From the NCBI GenBank assembly GCA_012798185.1, contig JAAZNS010000240.1, positions 1-5,204 of the forward strand: a stretch of DNA of 5,204 nt, given 5' to 3'. Positions within the stretch are counted from its first letter, which is position 1. Every line of letters begins with the position of its first letter. Below are positions 1 to 5,204 of this stretch, in pieces. The position numbers and the translations under genes were made by a program. The stretch comes from Chloroflexota bacterium. Lineage in GTDB: Bacteria > Chloroflexota > Anaerolineae > Anaerolineales > UBA4823. The notes under the pieces are model-generated. The model was given only the letters and a program-made list of their open reading frames with translations, did not search any database and was not told the DNA's origin.

Positions 1-324
1 ATATGCCACTCTTTCCATGATAACGCCTACTAATGCAGCGATACAGAAACCGCCAACAAAGCTAATCAATAATGCCAAAATTCGTTCGTTAGTAGTGATA
101 TCAGGTCTAAGTGTATTTAGCCTCCCTGTCGTGTAGCTAAATGCTTTTAATAAAGCAAGCGCAAACATTGGCCCTAACATAAAAAGTTCACCATGTGCAA
201 AATTTGTAATTCGTAATACACCAAAAATTAAGCTAAATCCAAGCCCAATTAATGCGTATAAACAACCGATCGTAATACCATTAATGATTTGTTGACCCAG
301 TTCATTCATACTCTTTTGTCCCAT
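1..324 (-). CDS. livH: LivH-type branched-chain amino acid ABC transporter permease, N-terminal part
   Basis: The 108 codons seen here encode the start of an inner-membrane permease subunit of a high-affinity branched-chain amino acid (HAAT/Liv) ABC importer; the rest lies beyond the left edge. Three hydrophobic segments are visible, at about residues 13-36, 43-61 and 82-103. The family hallmark RITNFAHGELFMLG is at 38-51, preceded by the typical GCLYALIGLGFSLIFG. A polar loop of about 20 residues (62-81) separates the second and third segments. The start is uncertain: ATG at 324 has only a weak GCAGA upstream, while the in-frame ATG at 309 (MNELGQQ) has GGGA about 10 nt upstream and gives a length closer to usual LivH proteins. 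It lies 81 bp after the livK stop, separated by a stem-loop, so it is probably co-transcribed with livK at a lower level. Family assignment is firm; the exact substrate is not. Confidence 0.9.
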   Translation of the reverse strand, partial: MGQKSMNELGQQIINGITIGCLYALIGLGFSLIFGVLRITNFAHGELFMLGPMFALALLKAFSYTTGRLNTLRPDITTNERILALLISFVGGFCIAALVGVIMERVAY

Positions 325-341
325 TCTGCATAAATTAGTCT

Positions 342-385
342 GAAAAAGTGATCTATCCCGCTTCAAACGAATAGACCACTTTTTC
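342..385 (-). terminator. Intercistronic stem-loop between livK and livH (attenuating terminator or processing site)
   Basis: Positions 342-358 pair with 369-385 in 17 consecutive pairs around a 10-nt loop (359-368). In minus-strand RNA the stem is unbroken, with two G-U pairs (351/376 and 357/370). Read as plus-strand RNA the same two positions are A-C mismatches, so the structure is better suited to the livK-livH transcript. The stem ends in five U residues of the 3' arm (CACUUUUUC), an A-tract/U-tract arrangement like an intrinsic terminator whose U-tract is paired. Because livH follows 18 nt later, partial termination or 3'-end protection of livK mRNA is the likely role, giving excess binding protein over permease. 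Confidence 0.65.
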
Positions 386-405
386 TAGAGATATATTAGT
401 GAAAC

Positions 406-1623
406 TTATTTATTTTGTAATACATCAATCCATTTCTGGTAATCTTCTGGTGCCATAGTCTTATGAGGAGGAATACCTTCCCATGTAGAAAGAACGTGGT
501 ATTGAAGGTCTTCACCTAACTGATAAATGAACATGACAGGGTGTTCAAGACGGCCTTTTTCATCAAATTGGTCGCCTTGCGGGTATACAACACTCGGAAC
601 ATCAGCTTCATGAATGTGTGCAACAATATCTTCACGCTTGAAGCTGTTAGCCTTTTTGATAACGTCAACAATCATGTAAACTTTGTCGTAATAATATGCG
701 CTCCATGATTCAGGCATCTTACCATCATATTTTGCGGCAAATTTTGCTGCAAATGATTTCATCGTTTCTGTGAAATCCATCGGGGGAGCACCGGTTGGGG
801 AAATTGTTCCAATACCGTCTTTACCTACAATATCTATATATTCTGAACTGGTAGCTTCAGCTGCGATAAAGATCTGATTCATACCAAGTGCAACCATTTG
901 CTTTCGGAACAGACCTTGTTCTGTATAACCTGCAAAATAAACCGCATCCGGTTTCTCACCATTAATTTTTGTCAAAACAGGGGTAAAATCTACATCTTCC
1001 GGATCAATTCCCTGGAAACTTGTAACCGTAATACCTTGTTCTTCTGCTCGTGCTTTAAATAATCCGGCAACACCCTGACCCCATAAAGATTTGTTGTGGA
1101 CAATTGCTACGGATTTAAGATTTAATTGGCTTTTTGCATATTCTGCTGTAGCGAAGCTCGCAATGAAATCATTAGGAGAATTTGCAATAATGTTTTCATA
1201 ACCTAATTCAGTAATGACAGGGCTGGATCCATGAGTCGCAACTGGCATTCCACATTTTTGATAAATTGGAAGTGCGGCTAATGTAACACCGCTATATGGA
1301 TGACCTAGAACAGCGACAACACTGGGATCATCACAAAATGAGTTTGCGGCATTTACACCCTGTTTCGGATCTCCTGCATCGTCCATTGTTTTTAATGCAA
1401 GTTTTTTTCCAAGAACACCACCCGCTTCATTGATTTCATCAACAGCAAGCTGTGCCACGTCTACAAGCAATTCACCATGAATATAAGTATCTGCCCCTGT
1501 CAATTGTGCAGGAAGGCCAAAATAAATCGTATCATCATCAGCGGCAATTGCAATTGTGCTAACTAAAAACAACGTTACGAGAACACTCAATAAAATAACA
1601 AATCGATGCTTTAACACAGTCAT
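406..1623 (-). CDS. livK: LivK/LivJ-type periplasmic amino acid-binding protein
   Basis: A 405-residue periplasmic-binding-fold type I protein (Peripla_BP_6 class) that captures the ligand and delivers it to the Liv permease. Residues 1-28 form a signal peptide: basic KHR, hydrophobic core at about 8-26, cleavage after AIA and before ADDD. No lipobox cysteine follows, so the protein is soluble in a periplasm. The mature part starts with the typical strand IYFGLPAQLTG (33-43) and continues with the VDEINEAGG helix (61-69). Cys97 and Cys124 are spaced like the disulfide of E. coli LIV-binding protein. Tyr233 (in AGYTEQG) and Glu256 appear to align with its ligand-contacting Tyr and Glu. These alignments are from memory. 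The annotated ATG lies 1 nt after AGGAGG; the GTG two codons on (1615-1617) is 7 nt from it and may be the true start. A strong promoter lies at 1756-1784. The ligand may be Leu/Ile/Val or another amino acid or amide. Confidence 0.93.
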   Translation of the reverse strand: MTVLKHRFVILLSVLVTLFLVSTIAIAADDDTIYFGLPAQLTGADTYIHGELLVDVAQLAVDEINEAGGVLGKKLALKTMDDAGDPKQGVNAANSFCDDPSVVAVLGHPYSGVTLAALPIYQKCGMPVATHGSSPVITELGYENIIANSPNDFIASFATAEYAKSQLNLKSVAIVHNKSLWGQGVAGLFKARAEEQGITVTSFQGIDPEDVDFTPVLTKINGEKPDAVYFAGYTEQGLFRKQMVALGMNQIFIAAEATSSEYIDIVGKDGIGTISPTGAPPMDFTETMKSFAAKFAAKYDGKMPESWSAYYYDKVYMIVDVIKKANSFKREDIVAHIHEADVPSVVYPQGDQFDEKGRLEHPVMFIYQLGEDLQYHVLSTWEGIPPHKTMAPEDYQKWIDVLQNK

Positions 1624-1624
1624 T

Positions 1625-1630
1625 CCTCCT
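1625..1630 (-). promoter_or_regulatory. livK ribosome binding site (AGGAGG) that puts the ATG start in doubt
   Basis: AGGAGG is separated from the ATG at 1623 by one base, far less than the usual 5-9. The in-frame GTG at 1615-1617 is 7 nt away. In the same window the DUF6282 gene has AGGAGG with a 5-nt spacer, which makes the livK ATG look anomalous. The signal peptide would be intact from either start. Confidence 0.6.
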
Positions 1631-1691
1631 AAAAAATTTTTATATGCGTACGATTAAATCAGTTTACGGAAAATAAACACGCTCTTATTTT

Positions 1692-1706
1692 TCAAAAATA
1701 CAACAT
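1692..1706 (-). CDS. Possible leader mini-ORF (MLYF) in the livK 5' leader
   Basis: In the leader between the livK promoter and the livK gene, AAGGAGGTGA (1707-1716) matches ten consecutive bases of the 16S rRNA 3' end complement, stronger than livK's own site. It is followed directly by ATG TTG TAT TTT TGA. The spacer from AGGAGG is 3 nt to the ATG and 6 nt to the in-frame TTG; both give the same tiny ORF. The stop overlaps a 15-bp A/T palindrome (1686-1700), and 68 nt separate it from livK. Ribosomes loading here could act as a leader-peptide or standby device for livK, or the site could be a relic. No homolog is known to me, and translation is unproven. Confidence 0.3.
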   Translation of the reverse strand: MLYF

Positions 1707-1755
1707 TCACCTCCTTGGTATTTATTTTTTTTTCTCCCTTCCGTTGAACAAAGTA

Positions 1756-1784
1756 ATACTATCCTTGCGAAATTCGGCTGTCAA
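1756..1784 (-). promoter_or_regulatory. Sigma-70-type promoter of the livK-livH operon
   Basis: On the minus strand the -35 box TTGACA (1779-1784) is a perfect consensus, the spacer is 17 bp, and the -10 box is TAGTAT (1756-1761, four of six). Directly upstream lie two A-tracts (positions 1787-1804 read AAAAAAATAAAAAAAA on the minus strand), positioned like an UP element. Transcription would start near 1748-1750, leaving a leader of about 125 nt. The spacer contains the palindromic core CGAAATTCG (1768-1776), a possible repressor site between the two boxes. Confidence 0.8.
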
Positions 1785-2248
1785 TTCATTTTTTTTATTT
1801 TTTTGTCAGGAAGATTGAAAACAAGTAATTGAAGAAAATATTTAAAAAGTCCTGTATTTATTGTGACTAATGTCCTGAATTTCTCAAAACATCCATATCT
1901 ATAGTCTCAACATTACAGCCAGCGATTTGAAATTAAGGAAGGATTAATTGTTGCTATATTATTGTTTATGCGGAACAGAAGAACAATGCAACAAATCTAT
2001 TCCATTCATTTCTCTTTAGTATTTTTAATTGGAAAACCCCATAAAAGTTTATATTTACAGAGCTTTACTATCCATTCAAACACCAAATTTGTAAAATAAA
2101 AAAACAAAGAAAGTCAATATAAACTGAAATCAAATCATCATCAGGATGATAATATATTGAATCAGGATTATATTTTCTACTTTGTTTTTTAAGATTTTGC
2201 CCAAATCAACTACAAAGACAAAATCGTTTTTGCTTTCGATCGAATTTG
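1785..2248. other. Gene-free AT-rich spacer downstream of the solute-binding protein gene
   Basis: About 460 bp between the livK promoter and the stop of the solute-binding protein gene. I see no credible gene on either strand: the longest open stretch considered (plus strand, ATG at 1968, 43 codons) has no ribosome binding site and a composition expected of AT-rich DNA. Only weak structures are present: a 10-bp palindrome TTCGATCGAA at 2236-2245 just after the upstream gene's stop, a 5-bp hairpin around 2193-2207, and a 6-bp hairpin with 5-nt loop at 2134-2150 (ATCATC/GATGAT). None has the GC-rich stem plus U-run of a classical terminator. The A-tracts at the left end belong to the livK promoter. 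Confidence 0.6.
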
Positions 2249-3667
2249 TTAAATTATACGGATGATCCCATCATAATAAGGACTCCAAGATCTTATTTTA
2301 GAATTTTTTCCCCAATAAAGTATCTCATTAAAGAGAAAAATCCAAGGGGCATCATCGTGAATTAGTTGATAAGCTTGCTGATAGAATATTTTTCGTTGAG
2401 AATTATTCGTTGTTTTTTGACCTTTATTGATAAGGTTGTCGACTTCAAGATTCTTATATCCTTGCCACCATGCACCGAGTAACCCTGAATGAAATTTATC
2501 ACTGAAAACTTGATAAGTACTTAACGGGCTTGAGTCAAAACAACATGCATCATCGATTCTTTTTGATCGAATTAATTCTGAATAAGCAGGGCGGTCAGCA
2601 AATTCTTTTATATGAGTCACTATACCAACCTGCGCGTATTGCTCCGACATAAATTTTGCTATAGAAAGAGCTTCATCAGGAAGAACGGATGGGACATCCA
2701 ACGTTAAATCAAATCCGTGTTCATAACCAGCTTCAGAGAGTAAAGCTTTAGCCTTCATCGGGTCATAAGCATATGCCTGAGTATCGGGATTAAAACCGAA
2801 ATGATTTGATGTTAATGGACCTGTTAATACATTCGCAGCATCGTTCATGATGGATTGAACCAGTAATTTCTTATCAATTGCGTAATTCAATGCTTGTCGG
2901 ATACGACGATCTGTACAAATTCCGCTTTGATTATTACACATAAAAACAGTACAAGTCGAACTAGGAAATGATGATATACATAAATCATCATTACTCGTTA
3001 AAGCAGACAAATCTTTCGATAAAATTCCAGAAACAAGGTCGGTATGTCCTGCTATTAATGCTTCAGTCCGTAAATTAGAATCAGGTTGTCCTTCCCAAAT
3101 AATTCGGTCAAATTCTTGTTTCTTTCCCCAATATCTAGGGAAAGCATCCATGGATATCTTACCGAAATCATTAGCAGACAAGACATAAGGCCCTGTCCCT
3201 TCCATTTTCTCAGGACAGGTTGTATCACTGTACCGCGATACAATTGGAAATTTGGACAAGAAATCCAGTAGATCAGCCATTGGCGATTGCAAAGAAATTT
3301 TTACAGTATTATCATCGACTGCAAAAAAATCAGCCCCATGAAAATAACTATCGTAAATCCCTTTCGTTCCTAATTCGCTGTTGGCGTCAGGATTTATCAT
3401 TCGTAGCAGTGAATCGATAACATCCTCCGCAGTTAGAACTCTCTGATTATGAAAATATACAGGATTTCTAAGTGAAAAAATCCACGTACGAGCATCAGGA
3501 GATACAGTCCATTCTTCAGCTAAGACCCCATGATAAAATCCGTCCTTCCCTAATCGAATTAATGGTTCAAAAACATTAAACATCAGACTTAGAGAATTTT
3601 TATTATCGGTATTCGTAAAAGGATTGATCCATCGAACTTCTGGGAGTGTTACAGCAAGCTTTTCCAT
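2249..3667 (-). CDS. Family-5 (DppA/OppA-type) solute-binding protein lacking a signal peptide
   Basis: A 472-residue SBP_bac_5 protein, the class that binds di-/oligopeptides, nickel or similar ligands for ABC importers. Landmarks run from end to end: PLIRLG-DG--H-VLAEEWTVSPDARTW (35-62), LTAEDV (78-83), GTGPYVL (157-163), RIRQALNYAIDKKLLV (255-270), YDPMKAKALLSEAGY (301-315), GYKNLEVDNL (403-412) and APWIFLFNE (440-448). What is missing is the export signal: the protein begins right at the mature N terminus (MEKLAVTLPEVRWINPF), and an in-frame TAA sits two codons upstream (3671-3673). The other two frames upstream encode no hydrophobic stretch. It also has seven cysteines (151, 230, 239, 244, 251, 375, 376), unusual for an exported binding protein. 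The start has only GGGGA at about 9 nt. No peptide permease or ATPase gene is adjacent. It follows the DUF6282 gene by 129 bp. It may be a cytoplasmic ligand sensor or carrier, or a paralog that lost its leader; which is unknown. Confidence 0.85.
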   Translation of the reverse strand: MEKLAVTLPEVRWINPFTNTDNKNSLSLMFNVFEPLIRLGKDGFYHGVLAEEWTVSPDARTWIFSLRNPVYFHNQRVLTAEDVIDSLLRMINPDANSELGTKGIYDSYFHGADFFAVDDNTVKISLQSPMADLLDFLSKFPIVSRYSDTTCPEKMEGTGPYVLSANDFGKISMDAFPRYWGKKQEFDRIIWEGQPDSNLRTEALIAGHTDLVSGILSKDLSALTSNDDLCISSFPSSTCTVFMCNNQSGICTDRRIRQALNYAIDKKLLVQSIMNDAANVLTGPLTSNHFGFNPDTQAYAYDPMKAKALLSEAGYEHGFDLTLDVPSVLPDEALSIAKFMSEQYAQVGIVTHIKEFADRPAYSELIRSKRIDDACCFDSSPLSTYQVFSDKFHSGLLGAWWQGYKNLEVDNLINKGQKTTNNSQRKIFYQQAYQLIHDDAPWIFLFNEILYWGKNSKIRSWSPYYDGIIRII

Positions 3668-3686
3668 CTTTTATTGTCCCCAACAA

Positions 3687-3717
3687 AATATATGTTTTAT
3701 TGCTTAATGGCTTACAA
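3687..3717 (-). promoter_or_regulatory. Weak candidate promoter before the solute-binding protein gene
   Basis: On the minus strand TTGTAA (3712-3717) and TATATT (3687-3692) are separated by 19 bp, longer than the ideal 17. The initiation point would leave a very short leader before ATG 3667. The -35 box overlaps the palindrome at 3715-3733. It is plausible only because a stem-loop separates this gene from the preceding one. Confidence 0.25.
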
Positions 3718-3733
3718 TTCGAAATTCGAATTG
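3715..3733. promoter_or_regulatory. 19-bp palindrome, operator-like
   Basis: CAATTCGAA and TTCGAATTG are perfect 9-bp inverted arms around a single central A, 48 bp upstream of the solute-binding protein start. The length and near-zero loop suit a dimeric DNA-binding regulator rather than an RNA hairpin. Its centre CGAAATTCG also occurs in the livK promoter spacer (1768-1776). Confidence 0.45.
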
Positions 3734-3740
3734 CTACTTA

Positions 3741-3775
3741 ACCGAATATCCCGTTCATCGAACGGGATATTCGGT
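3741..3775 (-). terminator. Perfect 15-bp stem-loop after the DUF6282 gene
   Basis: ACCGAATATCCCGTT (3741-3755) and its exact inverse (3761-3775) enclose the loop CATCG. It begins 22 nt past the DUF6282 stop. In the direction of transcription the stem is followed by TTAAGTAGC, not a U-run, so it is not a textbook intrinsic terminator. It could stabilise the 3' end of the DUF6282 mRNA, act as a weak terminator, or mark RNA processing between the two cistrons. In the opposite direction a T-run follows about 10 nt away. Confidence 0.55.
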
Positions 3776-3796
3776 CATAAATAAATTTTTTGAAAA

Positions 3797-4843
3797 TTAG
3801 AATTCCAATTCAAACTCTTTTTGCGTAACTACAGGATCTGTAAGAGGTTGAAGTCCTAGAAGTTTTTCTGGATTTGTTTTTACCATACTTGTGATTTCTT
3901 CAGGAGTAATTCCAAGATCAAGCATGCATGCAATAAACTGCCGAAGTCCTTCAACTGGCGTTGAAAGCCCATACCTTCCAAAATCAGTAGACATGATACA
4001 CCGATCGGGTCTCAATTCTTTAATCTGGCTGGCAACCATGCGGACGCCACCACTGGCTTCTTCACTCATACCTTCATCTACTGTTGCATACTCTTTTTCT
4101 ACATAATAATGGGTTAAAGGAACCATTTGCGCAGCTTCGTAAGCGCCAAATGTAAATTCGATGAATGCGCCTCTGTCGGCCATATACTTCAACTGTTCCA
4201 TCGTAGCAACTTTTGAAACAGCGCTGGAAATTACTATCTTTTTATAGCCATATTTTTCCTTGAGGTCAACCAGTCGAATTGCTTCTTCAGGTGAAACATG
4301 ACCCGTATCCATATAAATCTGCGGATTATCGGCTAACAACGATAGCATTTCGTCTAAAGCAGGATCAGGATCTTCTACTAATGGAATACTTATTGCGCGG
4401 TCTAACTCTTCTTTTTTAAATTTTGGATAGAGGTCAGCTAATGTTACAAATTTTCCATTAACCATTCGTCCCTCTCGGGCAGCCTGGAAATACGTGCAAT
4501 GTGTTCCAAATTGAAGATATTTCGCTCCATCACCATAATGAATTGCAGTCTTGAAAGCGCGTGGATTCATACCACCATAAACTGTATTTAAAACCAATCC
4601 ACCGTATACTGTGAAATTTGGTACATGACGATTAACCAGCCATGCAGTTCCAGTAGTCATCTCAAAGACATCGATTAAGCAATAGCCCCGCATTCCATGC
4701 CTTCTGGCATCTACAGCCGATTCGATTGGATCTAATCGTCTGGGACTACTCTTTAAATGCGGACCGGCATGAACATGTACATCAATTGCGCCTTTGAGTA
4801 AATCCATAGTCAAATCAACAGATCTTCCTTCTGGTAATTCCAT
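3797..4843 (-). CDS. DUF6282-type amidohydrolase-fold protein
   Basis: A 348-residue protein resembling the DUF6282 family, a metallo-dependent hydrolase (TIM barrel) group found beside transporters; its reaction is not established. Visible signatures are GAIDVHVHAGPH (18-29) with the HxH metal pair H23/H25, the PRRLDPIESAVDARRHGMRG segment (34-53), YGGLVLN (80-86), MDTGHVSPEEA (178-188) with H182, GAFIEF (225-230), and MSTDFG (284-289) with the expected catalytic/metal Asp287. Compared with the family as I remember it, the usual LKxH after the MRA-type turn is LIDV here (I57, V59), and the later TH(P) is SS (S207), so several metal ligands seem to be missing. No signal peptide, so cytoplasmic. 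The ATG has AGGAGG 5 nt upstream (4849-4854), a good site. It is first in the left-going gene row, probably with its own promoter at 4925-4930 and an operator-like dyad in the leader. Function beyond the fold is inference. Confidence 0.75.
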   Translation of the reverse strand: MELPEGRSVDLTMDLLKGAIDVHVHAGPHLKSSPRRLDPIESAVDARRHGMRGYCLIDVFEMTTGTAWLVNRHVPNFTVYGGLVLNTVYGGMNPRAFKTAIHYGDGAKYLQFGTHCTYFQAAREGRMVNGKFVTLADLYPKFKKEELDRAISIPLVEDPDPALDEMLSLLADNPQIYMDTGHVSPEEAIRLVDLKEKYGYKKIVISSAVSKVATMEQLKYMADRGAFIEFTFGAYEAAQMVPLTHYYVEKEYATVDEGMSEEASGGVRMVASQIKELRPDRCIMSTDFGRYGLSTPVEGLRQFIACMLDLGITPEEITSMVKTNPEKLLGLQPLTDPVVTQKEFELEF

Positions 4844-4882
4844 TTATTCCTCCTGGAAAGAAACAAGAATAGAATTAAATCA

Positions 4883-4903
4883 ACACTAATGATTCATCAG
4901 TGT
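4883..4903. promoter_or_regulatory. 21-bp operator-like dyad upstream of the DUF6282 gene
   Basis: ACACTAATGA and TCATCAGTGT are 10-bp inverted arms around a central T, with one mismatch (4888/4898). It lies 40 bp upstream of the ATG. It overlaps a second candidate promoter (TTGAGA 4906-4911, 17-bp spacer, TAGTGT 4883-4888) and sits just downstream of the TATAAT box at 4925-4930, so a bound repressor could block either. In minus-strand RNA the mismatch becomes G-U, so an RNA hairpin is also possible. Confidence 0.4.
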
Positions 4904-4924
4904 CTTCTCAATTCAGTCTGGAAT

Positions 4925-4953
4925 ATTATAATGCGCTACTTATTTGAGAAATA
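4925..4953 (-). promoter_or_regulatory. Candidate promoter of the DUF6282 gene
   Basis: A perfect TATAAT on the minus strand (4925-4930) lies 81 bp before the ATG. At 17-bp spacing the -35 region reads TATTTC (4948-4953), a poor match, and no TG extends the -10 box, so this promoter would be weak or need an activator. An alternative is the TTGAGA/TAGTGT pair at 4883-4911. Confidence 0.4.
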
Positions 4954-5038
4954 GCATTATTAAAGCGTTATTATTGTTCTCTCTTCAATGTTACTTAATA
5001 CAGTATTTGTAAAAAAGGGTAACTTATAAGGATTCGGA

Positions 5039-5155
5039 GATTTTTGATTTTTAAATCTTCGATGCTCGCATCGAGTTCTCTATGGTTCGATTCTGTCCAA
5101 ATCGATGAACACAAAATCATCCTGAGGGACTGTCCTATTGCGAAGTGAGATGCTA
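5039..5155. repeat. Inverted-repeat-rich intergenic segment, possible dispersed repeat
   Basis: Within the gene-free right end, several small structures sit side by side: two tandem GATTTTT copies (5039-5052), TCGATGC/GCATCGA with a 2-nt gap (5059-5074), and GTTCGATT pairing with AATCGATGAAC across a 2-nt bulge (5085-5110). The following stretch, read on the minus strand, has TTCGC and then CTCAGGATGA. This recalls dispersed intergenic repeats that I know from other bacteria. Only one copy is in the window, so the assignment rests on resemblance. No coding frame of note crosses it. Confidence 0.3.
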
Positions 5156-5204
5156 ATTTCCAATTACAACTTTCGAATCAACGTGAACAAATATTTTTAC
5201 AAGA

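Noticed and set aside
1948..2019. Plus-strand TTG-started mini-ORF of about 23 codons after AAGGAAGG
   Set aside because: A reasonable ribosome site but a rare start codon, no promoter seen, and no supporting neighbour; likely chance.
1968..2099. 43-codon plus-strand ORF (MRNRRTMQQIY...)
   Set aside because: No Shine-Dalgarno before the ATG, no recognisable domain, composition expected from AT-rich spacer DNA.
2176..2248. Terminator for the solute-binding protein gene
   Set aside because: Only short, AT-rich hairpins follow the stop; none has a stable stem followed by a U-run in the direction of transcription.
3055..3420. Overlapping open frames of about 60 codons on both strands inside the solute-binding protein gene
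   Set aside because: They lie wholly within a gene with clear family motifs, have no ribosome binding site or recognisable domain, and are frame shadows.
3891..4106. 71-codon open frame on the plus strand
   Set aside because: It is antisense to the DUF6282 gene, with no recognisable protein features or promoter.
5075..5098. GGTTCGATTC resembling a tRNA T-loop
   Set aside because: The flanking bases do not form the 5-bp T-stem, and no anticodon arm, D-arm or acceptor stem can be drawn around it.
5025..5204. Open minus-strand frame reading ...HRELDASIEDLKIKNLRI... entering from the right edge
   Set aside because: It has no start or family motif, stops occur in all frames within about 60 codons, and it crosses the inverted-repeat-rich segment, so a gene fragment could not be supported.

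Overview
The window is moderately AT-rich bacterial DNA carrying four genes, all read from the minus strand. Transcription therefore runs from the right end of the window to the left. In that order they are: a DUF6282-type amidohydrolase-fold protein (3797-4843), a family-5 solute-binding protein of the dipeptide/oligopeptide (DppA/OppA) class (2249-3667), a LivK/LivJ-type periplasmic binding protein for branched-chain or related amino acids (406-1623), and the first 108 codons of a LivH-type inner-membrane permease that runs off the left end (1-324). The LivK-like protein has an ordinary signal peptide ending in AIA with no lipobox cysteine. A soluble periplasmic binding protein implies a diderm cell. 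With the AT-rich DNA and strong AGGAGG ribosome binding sites, a diderm Firmicute (Negativicutes) is a reasonable but unproven guess.

Region by region (right to left): 4844-5204 has no gene. It holds candidate promoters and a 21-bp dyad for the DUF6282 gene, and further out a stretch rich in small inverted repeats that resembles a dispersed intergenic repeat. The DUF6282 gene is followed by a perfect 15-bp stem-loop (3741-3775) and a 19-bp palindrome (3715-3733) just before the solute-binding protein gene. That protein is complete at its C terminus but has no signal peptide. A 625-bp gap (1624-2248) then carries the best promoter in the window (TTGACA-17-TAGTAT, with A-tracts upstream) and a leader of roughly 125 nt that contains a full-length Shine-Dalgarno sequence in front of a four-codon ORF. 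livK follows, then a 17-bp stem-loop between livK and livH that probably lets livK be expressed more than the permease.

Together the genes look like an uptake-and-processing locus: a Liv-type ABC importer (its remaining subunits presumably lie to the left) next to a probable metal-dependent hydrolase and a second, orphan binding protein. The substrate cannot be read from the sequence. The most unusual points are the leaderless, cysteine-rich solute-binding protein, the DUF6282 protein that appears to lack several of the family's metal ligands, and a 9-bp palindromic core (CGAAATTCG) that occurs both inside the livK promoter spacer and at the centre of the palindrome before the solute-binding protein gene. 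No RNA gene, CRISPR array, insertion sequence or complete mobile element was seen.
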